From: Comamonadaceae bacterium
Lineage (GTDB): Bacteria > Pseudomonadota > Gammaproteobacteria > Burkholderiales > Burkholderiaceae_C
Reading direction: 5' to 3'
NCBI GenBank assembly: GCA_947469815.1
Contig: CANIRI010000188.1
Coordinates: 1-5,251, forward strand
DNA length: 5,251 nt
In this document: in pieces, positions 1 through 5,251 of the stretch
Position numbering within the stretch: the first letter of the stretch is position 1
Layout: each line of letters begins with the position of its first letter
Translations under genes and position numbers: made by a program
Notes under the pieces: model-generated
Database searches by the model: none
Told to the model about the DNA's origin: nothing
The model's input: only the letters and a program-made list of their open reading frames with translations

Positions 1-207
1 AGCCAAACCTTGAGTCAAATAGAACAAGAGTTGGAACATTTGCCTGCACGTCAACGAGAAGCCTTCTTGCTGCGTTATTGGGAGGAGATGGATCTGGCCG
101 AGACGGCCGCCATCATGGGCTGCTCACAAGGCAGCGTGAAAACGCATTGTTTCAGAGCAGTTGCAGCTTTGTCAAAAGCGTTGAAAATAAGGGGAATCAC
201 ACTATGA
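1..207 (+). CDS. ECF-type RNA polymerase sigma factor, C-terminal part (partial at 5' end)
   Basis: The last 68 residues of a sigma-70 family protein; the start lies before the window. The visible part is region 4, the helix-turn-helix domain that contacts the -35 element. The sequence LPARQREAFLLRYWEEMDL is the typical start of sigma region 4 of ECF factors, and AETAAIMGCSQGSVKTHCFR is the helix-turn-helix with its recognition helix. A short basic tail (KALKIRGITL) ends the protein. The reading frame is open from base 1, so the in-frame TTG at base 10 is not the true start. The stop TGA overlaps the ATG of the next gene (ATGA), which suggests translational coupling with the DUF3619 gene. In Burkholderiales this sigma factor commonly precedes DUF3619, DUF3106 and RDD genes (from memory). 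Its regulon and inducing signal cannot be read from this fragment. The sigma-factor identity is secure; the ECF subgroup is not determined. Confidence 0.93.
   Translation, partial: SQTLSQIEQELEHLPARQREAFLLRYWEEMDLAETAAIMGCSQGSVKTHCFRAVAALSKALKIRGITL
189..194 (+). promoter_or_regulatory. Ribosome binding site for the DUF3619 gene
   Basis: AAGGGG lies 9 bases before the ATG at 204, inside the end of the sigma factor gene. It supports that ATG over the in-frame upstream ATG at 78, which would run through the sigma factor coding region in another frame. Confidence 0.6.
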
Positions 208-635
208 CAACCAATCGTTCAGACATGCCCGCCAAAGCAGCCCCATCACAGGCCGATCAATTCGGACAACGCCTCAGCGCGCGGCTGAATTCGGGCGCCC
301 AGAACCTCGACCACGACATCACTCAACGACTTCGCGTCGCCCGGGAACTGGCCGTCGCCCGTTTGGCTACGCAGCCAGGCTTGGTATCCGCAAGCCAGCG
401 GCACGGCGCTGTGCTGTCGCTAGGCGGGCCACTGGGTGCTTGGGCGAAGTTGTCCACCCTTTTGCCGGCGCTTGTACTGCTTGTCGGCCTGTTTTGTATT
501 GACGCAGTACAAGACCAATTCCGGGCTGACGAATTGGCCGATGTGGACTTAGAGCTGTTGACGGCCGAGTTGCCGCCTGTTGCCTATACCGACCCAGGCT
601 TTGTTCAGTTTTTGCGCTCCACGGTCCGGGACTGA
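204..635 (+). CDS. DUF3619 family protein, single-pass membrane protein (possible anti-sigma factor)
   Basis: A 143-residue protein that I recognise as DUF3619, a family of unknown function. Residues 1-80 are hydrophilic and basic, with a helix DITQRLRVARELAVARL (about 38-54) carrying the family's RL..AR..A pattern. Residues 83-99 form one hydrophobic membrane segment (LSTLLPALVLLVGLFCI). The C-terminal 43 residues are acidic and contain the conserved stretch LLTAELPPVAYTDPGF (119-134). The charge distribution predicts the N-terminus in the cytoplasm and the C-terminus in the periplasm. The start is the ATG that overlaps the sigma factor stop, with a good ribosome binding site before it. A small one-pass membrane protein coupled to an ECF sigma gene is the classic layout of an anti-sigma factor, so that role is a reasonable inference. 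However, I see no zinc-binding HxxxCxxC motif and cannot show homology to a known anti-sigma family. Confidence 0.88.
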   Translation: MTTNRSDMPAKAAPSQADQFGQRLSARLNSGAQNLDHDITQRLRVARELAVARLATQPGLVSASQRHGAVLSLGGPLGAWAKLSTLLPALVLLVGLFCIDAVQDQFRADELADVDLELLTAELPPVAYTDPGFVQFLRSTVRD

Positions 636-646
636 CACGACAGCCC

Positions 647-1339
647 ATGTCCTGCCGCGCACTTCAAGCTCCCACGCAATGGACAGCCTACGGTCGCGGG
701 CTGGGCTGGGTGGCGCTGTGCGCATTGGCGCTGATAACGCTTTCCAACCAAGCTGCCGCCGCGGACGCAAACCCTGAAATCAGCCCACTGGCCACAAGCG
801 CAGCCCCCACGCTGCCGCCCATCACAGCGCCGAAGTGGACCGATCTGCTGGAAACCGAACGGCAGGTGTTGCAGCCCCTGGCCCCGGTGTGGGATGACAT
901 GTCGACCACCCGCCGCAGAAAATGGCGCTCTATTGTTAAAAACTACGCCCAACTCAGCCCGGCGGACCAGGCCAAGATCCGCGAGCGCATGGGTGAATGG
1001 GCGCTACTAAGCACCAAAGAGCGGCAGCTCGCCCGGCTGAACTTCGCCAAAAGCAAAAATGTGAACCCGCAGGAACTGGCCAGTAACTGGGAAACCTACC
1101 AATCGTTGAGCGAAGCCGACCGCAAGGCACTTTCGGACCGCACCCCGCCGGTTCCGGCCGGTGCTGCGATTGCCCCTAAGCCCATTCCCAAAGAAAAACT
1201 TGCCACCATTGCGGTCACCCGCCACAGCACAGATGCCCAGCGGGCAACGGCCAGCGCCGAGCAGCCCATAGACCGCAAGACTTTGCTGCCGCTGCGGCCC
1301 GCGACGCCGGCAAAACCGGCATCCCCTGGCGGTGCCTGA
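647..1339 (+). CDS. DUF3106 domain protein, predicted exported
   Basis: A 230-residue protein with a DUF3106 domain; its function is not established. An N-terminal signal peptide is likely: a basic start, a hydrophobic core WVALCALALITLS (21-33) and an AAA/D cleavage site near residue 39. The mature protein would lie in the periplasm. Residues 65-165 form a charged helical domain in which a helix-capping motif recurs: MSTTRR (85), LSPADQ (103), LSTKER (121) and LSEADR (154), with tryptophans at 82, 118 and 148. This is the characteristic DUF3106 pattern. The remaining tail is rich in proline and alanine and probably disordered. The start ATG follows the DUF3619 stop by 11 bp without a strong Shine-Dalgarno sequence, so coupled translation is likely. 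The stop overlaps the RDD gene start. The repeated LSxx[DE][RQ] motif recalls the LTxxQ motif of the CpxP/Spy/ZraP periplasmic proteins, but this may be convergence. Confidence 0.88.
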   Translation: MSCRALQAPTQWTAYGRGLGWVALCALALITLSNQAAAADANPEISPLATSAAPTLPPITAPKWTDLLETERQVLQPLAPVWDDMSTTRRRKWRSIVKNYAQLSPADQAKIRERMGEWALLSTKERQLARLNFAKSKNVNPQELASNWETYQSLSEADRKALSDRTPPVPAGAAIAPKPIPKEKLATIAVTRHSTDAQRATASAEQPIDRKTLLPLRPATPAKPASPGGA

Positions 1340-1871
1340 AGCAAGGGGGCAGCCAGGGGCGCCAACCGACCCCGCGCCCGAACCCATCGAACTACGGGCT
1401 CCCGCGCTGCTCCCGCGCATGGGTAGCTGGCTCTACGAAGGCCTGCTGCTGTTTGGCGTGATTTTTATCGCCGCCTACCTTTTCGGAACCCTAACCCAGA
1501 CCCGCAACGCCATGAACAACCGGCTGGCGCTCCAGGCATTTTTGTTCTGTGTGCTGGCGGTTTATTTCGTCTGGTTCTGGACCCGCGGTCAAACCCTGGC
1601 CATGAAGACCTGGCGCATCCGCGTGGTCGATGTCCGGGGCGTGGCGCTCACTCAGAAACGCGCCCTGCTGCGCTATCTGCTGGTCTGGATATGGTGTGTC
1701 CCACCGCTGTTAACGGCTTATCTCCAGTCCTGGGGTCTTGGGGGCACCAGCGGGATATTTTTCGTTTGGGTGGCAGTGTGGGCCGCAATGAGCCATTTGC
1801 ACCCCCATAAGCAGTTTTGGCACGATGAGCTGGCCGGCACCCGGCTGGTGGACTACCGGCCCGCAGGCTGA
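1332..1871 (+). CDS. RDD family integral membrane protein
   Basis: A 179-residue inner-membrane protein of the RDD family; the substrate or role is unknown, though some RDD proteins are linked to ion or stress transport. Hydrophobic segments lie at about 32-52, 66-83, 112-131 and 139-155. Family hallmarks are RMGSWLYEGLLL (29-40), GQTLAMKTWRIRVVD (86-100) and FWHDELAGTRLV (162-173). The acidic residue of the first motif is glutamate (E36) rather than the usual aspartate, as I recall for Burkholderiales relatives. The chosen start is a GTG that overlaps the DUF3106 stop by 8 bp and gives a proline-rich cytoplasmic N-terminus. No good Shine-Dalgarno sequence precedes it, so coupling is assumed; ATG 1419 (residue 30) is a less likely start because it removes the conserved R29. 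It is the last gene of the + strand cluster and is convergent with glnB. Confidence 0.88.
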   Translation: MPEARGQPGAPTDPAPEPIELRAPALLPRMGSWLYEGLLLFGVIFIAAYLFGTLTQTRNAMNNRLALQAFLFCVLAVYFVWFWTRGQTLAMKTWRIRVVDVRGVALTQKRALLRYLLVWIWCVPPLLTAYLQSWGLGGTSGIFFVWVAVWAAMSHLHPHKQFWHDELAGTRLVDYRPAG

Positions 1872-1877
1872 GGCCGG
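1856..1877. terminator. Small GC hairpin at convergent stop codons, possible weak bidirectional terminator
   Basis: CCGGCC (1856-1861) and GGCCGG (1872-1877) are perfect inverted repeats of 6 bp around a 10-base loop. The structure covers the RDD stop codon and ends just before the glnB stop codon. It is the only evident structure in the 7-bp gap between the two convergent genes. Neither side has a proper run of T, so intrinsic termination would be weak. Chance pairing in GC-rich DNA is possible. Confidence 0.3.
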
Positions 1878-1878
1878 A

Positions 1879-2259
<381 letters not shown>

Positions 2260-2268
<9 letters not shown>

Positions 2269-3936
2269 GAATCGGTTGGTAATAGGATAGCGCCAATCCT
2301 TGCCGAAGCTGCGGTGGGTGAGCCGAATGCCCGGAGGCGACTGGCGGCGCTTGTACTCGTTGACCCGGATCAGCTGCGTCACGCGCTGCACATCGGCCCT
2401 GGAAAAACCCGCTGCAATGGCCGCCTCGGGACTGCCGTCGTTTTCCATGTAATGGGTGATGATCGCATCGAGAACCTCGTAGGCGGGCAAACTGTCCTGA
2501 TCGGTTTGGTTGGCGCGCAGCTCGGCGCTTGGGGGCCGGGTGATGATGCGCTCAGGGATCGGCTGGGTTCCGCTGCCATACGGGTCATGCAGATTGCGCC
2601 AGCGCGCCAGCGCAAATACCTGGGTCTTCAACAAGTCCTTGATCACCGCAAACCCGCCCGCCATGTCGCCATACAAGGTGCAGTAGCCGGTGGCCATTTC
2701 TGACTTGTTGCCCGTGGTCAGCACCATCGCTCCGAGCTTGTTGCTCAGCCCCATCAGCATGGTTCCGCGGATACGGGCCTGGATATTTTCTTCTGTGGTG
2801 TCTTCGGCGCGGCCTTCAAACAGCGGATTCAGCGAAGCCTTGAATGCGGCGAATTCGGGTTCGATCGAAATTTCGTCGTAGCGCACACCCATGCGGCTGG
2901 CCATTTCGCGGGCGTCGATCCAGCTGATATCGGCGGTGTAGGGCGAAGGCATCATGACCGTACGCACCCGCTTCGCGCCCAGCGCGTCCACGGCAATGGC
3001 TAACACCAGCGCCGAATCGATACCGCCTGACAGCCCCAGCAACACCCCGGGAAATCCGTTTTTTTCCACATAGTCGCGCACGCCCAGCACCAGGGCATCC
3101 CACAGATCCAGTTGCTCCGCGCGCGCAGGCTCGACCGCCCCGGACAGCCTCAGGCCGCCAGCCATTGGGCTCGTATCAACCATGAACAGCGACTCGGCAA
3201 AGCTGGGAGCCCGGGCCGCCAGCGCGCCGTCGGCGGCCAATGCAAAGGAGTGGCCTTCAAAAATCAACTCATCCTGCCCGCCCACCAAATGCGCGTACAC
3301 CAACGGCAGGCCGCAGCTGCGGGCCCGCTCGGCCATCACCGCTTCGCGGGCATAGCCTTTTCCAACATGAAAGGGCGAGGCGTTGATCACCGCCAGCATC
3401 TGCGCCCCGCCAGCGAGTGCCGCCTGCGCCGGTCCTTCGAACCAGGCGTCTTCGCAAATCAACAAACCCACGCGCACGGAGGTGTCGCCCGACCCCACTT
3501 CAAAAACGCAGGGCGTGTTTCCAGGGGCGAAATAGCGGCGCTCGTCGAAGACCTGGTAATTCGGTAACTCTTGCTTGGCGTAGGTGGCAATGACCTGTCC
3601 CGCGCGCACCACCGTGGCACAGTTGAAGCGCGCCTGGACGCGCACCGAGGCGGTGCGACGGTCACCGCCGCTGGGGTGGCCCACGACCACACTGAGTCCC
3701 TCCAGGTGGGCTAGCGACCGGGCCACGTGTTGCACCGCATCCTCACAGGCTTGCACAAACGCCGGGCGCAAAAACAGATCTTCAGCGGCATATCCGCAAA
3801 TCGACAACTCGGGGGTCAAAACCAGACGCGCACCCTGCGCATAGGCTTGGGTGGCTGCGGCGACAATGCGCTGCGCGTTGCCACTTACATCACCCACCAC
3901 GAAGTTGAGTTGGGCAATGCAGATTTTCAGATTCAT
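2260..3936 (-). CDS. nadE: Glutamine-dependent NAD+ synthetase
   Basis: A 558-residue two-domain enzyme that makes NAD+ from nicotinic acid adenine dinucleotide, ATP and glutamine, the last step of NAD+ synthesis, in the cytoplasm. Residues 1 to about 265 are a nitrilase-type glutaminase domain with the Glu-Lys-Cys triad: E43 in LTPELSICGY, K121 in AKQELPNYQVFDE and C161 in LLICEDAW. Residues from about 275 to 558 are the synthetase domain, with the ATP-pyrophosphatase loop SGGIDS (303-308), the TTGNKSE motif (407-413) and the conserved PPSAELRANQTDQDSLPAY region (468-486). Length and architecture match the intact glutamine-dependent form, so it should not need free ammonia. The start is the ATG giving MNLKICIAQLN, the usual N-terminus. 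The frame stays open far upstream, but that stretch is antisense to the DUF482 gene. The start lacks a strong Shine-Dalgarno sequence. It precedes glnB in a probable operon. Confidence 0.97.
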
Positions 3937-3941
3937 GGGGT

Positions 3942-3949
3942 GGAAGAGG
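3942..3949 (+). promoter_or_regulatory. Ribosome binding site for the DUF482 gene
   Basis: GGAAGAGG lies 5 bases before the ATG at 3955, within the 18-bp gap between the divergent nadE and DUF482 starts. It decides the start in a frame that otherwise stays open back to 3727. Confidence 0.65.
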
Positions 3950-3954
3950 TCAAC

Positions 3955-5157
3955 ATGCGCAAGGTCGAAGGTGTTTTGGATTATGTCATTCGGGTGGTGG
4001 AAAGCCCCTCGGCCATCGACGCCATCCAATGGGACGCGCTGCTGACCCTGCAGGCGCAATCCAGCCCCTTCATGCGCCATGCCTACCTTGATGCGCTGCA
4101 TCAGAGCCACAGCGCCTGCGCGCGCACCGGCTGGAGCCCGTTTTTCATCACGCTCTGGGACGGCGACACGCTGGCAGCGGCCTGCGCGGTCTATGTGAAA
4201 AGCCACTCCTACGGCGAGTATGTGTTTGACTGGGCCTGGGCCAATGCCTACCAGCAGCATGGGCTGGCGTATTACCCCAAAGCCACCGTGGCCGTGCCCT
4301 TCACCCCGGTGCCCGGGCCACGGCTTTTGGCACGCGATGCGCAGGCCCGGGCGTCGCTCATGGAAGTTGTATTGGCTTGGTGTGAATCCAAAGAACTGTC
4401 GTCTTTGCACTTGCTATTTGGCACCGAGGATGACACCGCCAGCTGCGCCCAGGCCGGCCTGATGCTGCGCCACACCGTGCAATTTCACTGGACCAATGCG
4501 ACACCCGCGTACAGCAGCTTCGAGCCATTTCTCGCAACCCTGACGCAGGACAAGCGCAAAAAAATCCGCCAAGAGCGGCGCAAAGTGCGTGATGCAGGCG
4601 TGGAATTCATCCACAAGCAGGGCGGCCAGATTTTGAGCAGCGATTGGGATTTTTTCTACCGCTGCTATGAGCGCACCTACCTGGAGCACGGCAATGCGCC
4701 CTACCTGAGCCGTGATTTTTTCCAGCGCATGCAAGACACCATGCCCGAAAACTGGCTGCTGTTTCTGGGCATGCGCGATGGGCAGCCGATTGCTTGCAGC
4801 CTGATCGCGCTCAATGACCCGAACGACCCGCAGCGCGTGGCCTATGGCCGCTACTGGGGCGCGCTGGAACGGGTCGACTGCCTGCACTTTGAGGCCTGCT
4901 ACTACCAGCCGCTGGAATGGTGTATTGCCAATAGCTACCAGCGTTTTGAAGGCGGCGCGCAGGGCGAACACAAAATGGCGCGCGCGTTGTTGCCAGTCAA
5001 AACCAGCAGCGCACACTGGCTGTCGCACCCGGCTTTTGCGGACGCGGTGGCGCGTTTTCTGGAGCGCGAAGGCGCCGGGGTGGAGGACTACCTGGAGCAG
5101 CTGGAGGCGCGCAGTCCCTTGCGCGCAAGCGAGCAACGCGCCCCGAACATCCTCTGA
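3955..5157 (+). CDS. DUF482 / FemAB-like GNAT-fold protein
   Basis: A 400-residue cytoplasmic protein of the DUF482 family (Pfam FemAB_like), often annotated as a GNAT N-acetyltransferase or as peptidoglycan-related. No reaction is firmly known to me for the family, so the substrate is left open. Recognisable blocks in order are: SPFMRHAYLDALHQS (37-51), the strand-rich stretch KSHSYGEYVFDWAWANAY (82-99), YYPKATVAVPFTPVPGPRLL (106-125), the basic helix KRKKIRQERRKV (200-211), FYRCYERTYLEHGNAPYLS (234-252), the GNAT-like core WLLFLGMRDGQPIACSLIAL (267-286), and YGRYWGALERVDCLHFEACYY (297-317) followed by FEGGAQGEHKMARALLPV (331-348). No signal peptide or membrane segment is seen. Length is normal for the family. 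The ATG at 3955 has a good ribosome binding site; a longer start would run antisense through nadE. It is divergent from nadE, which need not imply a shared function. Confidence 0.92.
   Translation: MRKVEGVLDYVIRVVESPSAIDAIQWDALLTLQAQSSPFMRHAYLDALHQSHSACARTGWSPFFITLWDGDTLAAACAVYVKSHSYGEYVFDWAWANAYQQHGLAYYPKATVAVPFTPVPGPRLLARDAQARASLMEVVLAWCESKELSSLHLLFGTEDDTASCAQAGLMLRHTVQFHWTNATPAYSSFEPFLATLTQDKRKKIRQERRKVRDAGVEFIHKQGGQILSSDWDFFYRCYERTYLEHGNAPYLSRDFFQRMQDTMPENWLLFLGMRDGQPIACSLIALNDPNDPQRVAYGRYWGALERVDCLHFEACYYQPLEWCIANSYQRFEGGAQGEHKMARALLPVKTSSAHWLSHPAFADAVARFLEREGAGVEDYLEQLEARSPLRASEQRAPNIL
3980..3985 (-). promoter_or_regulatory. Candidate -10 element for nadE-glnB
   Basis: CATAAT on the - strand matches TATAAT at 5 of 6 positions and lies about 44 bases before the nadE start, inside codons 9-11 of the DUF482 gene. 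No good -35 hexamer is found at 16-18 bp spacing, so this is only a candidate. A promoter somewhere in this stretch is expected because just 18 bp separate the divergent starts. Confidence 0.25.
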
Positions 5158-5251
5158 TCAGCCTTGGGATTTCTGGTAGTTGGCAATGCCTTCGAGGATT
5201 TCCTGGTGTGCTGATTCGGGGCCTTCCCAACCCAGAATCTTGACCCACTTG
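5158..5251 (-). CDS. C-terminal end of an unrecognised protein (partial at 5' end)
   Basis: The - strand reads open from the window edge to a TGA at 5160-5158 and gives 30 residues, starting KWVKILGWEGPESAHQ and ending ANYQKSQG. The composition looks like real protein: a short hydrophobic start, then an amphipathic helix. The stop codon directly abuts that of the convergent DUF482 gene, a tight arrangement that is normal in this window. I do not recognise the family from so short a tail, and the rest of the gene lies beyond the window. An open frame of this length could occur by chance, but the remaining DNA has no better explanation. Confidence 0.5.
   Translation of the reverse strand, partial: KWVKILGWEGPESAHQEILEGIANYQKSQG

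Noticed and set aside
78..203. Extended DUF3619 start at ATG 78
   Set aside because: It would translate the sigma factor helix-turn-helix region in the wrong frame; the ATG at 204 has AAGGGG and stop-start overlap.
3727..3954. N-terminal extension of the DUF482 protein by 76 codons
   Set aside because: The stretch is antisense to nadE's nitrilase domain; the ATG at 3955 has a good ribosome binding site and gives normal family length.
3937..4410. N-terminal extension of nadE by 158 codons
   Set aside because: The frame is open but runs antisense through the DUF482 gene, and the family begins at MNLKICIAQLN (3936).
5119..5128. Palindrome TTGCGCGCAA
   Set aside because: It lies inside the DUF482 coding sequence, encodes ordinary residues and has no T-run or partner site.
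4414..5136. - strand open frame of 240 codons opposite DUF482
   Set aside because: It is antisense to conserved DUF482 blocks, without recognisable motifs of its own.

Overview
The window is about 60% GC and densely coded. It looks like a chromosomal segment of a betaproteobacterium of order Burkholderiales, most likely family Comamonadaceae (Rhodoferax/Polaromonas-like). That placement rests on protein families and gene order (ECF sigma, DUF3619, DUF3106 and RDD in a row; nadE followed by glnB; a DUF482 protein) recalled from memory, not on a database search. I saw no tRNA, rRNA, CRISPR array, insertion sequence or other mobile element. No stretch over about 50 bases lacks a gene.

Bases 1-1871 (+ strand) hold a tight four-gene cluster: the 3' end of an ECF-type sigma factor, a DUF3619 protein with one membrane segment, an exported DUF3106 protein and an RDD-family membrane protein. 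The first two overlap by ATGA, the second and third are 11 bp apart, and the third and fourth overlap by 8 bp, so the genes are probably co-transcribed and translationally coupled. A sigma factor followed by a small membrane protein and a periplasmic helical protein resembles known sigma/anti-sigma/sensor modules. This is the most interesting hypothesis in the window, but it is not proven.

Bases 1879-3936 (- strand) hold nadE, a glutamine-dependent NAD+ synthetase, followed 42 bp downstream by glnB, a PII nitrogen-signalling protein. Together they link NAD+ synthesis to nitrogen and carbon status. This operon converges on the RDD gene with only 7 bp between the stop codons, and a small GC-rich hairpin spans that junction.

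Bases 3955-5157 (+ strand) encode a complete DUF482/FemAB-like (GNAT-fold) protein. It is divergent from nadE, with only 18 bp between the two start codons, so each promoter probably lies inside the other's coding sequence. Its stop codon directly abuts the stop codon of a - strand gene, of which only the last 30 codons are in the window.
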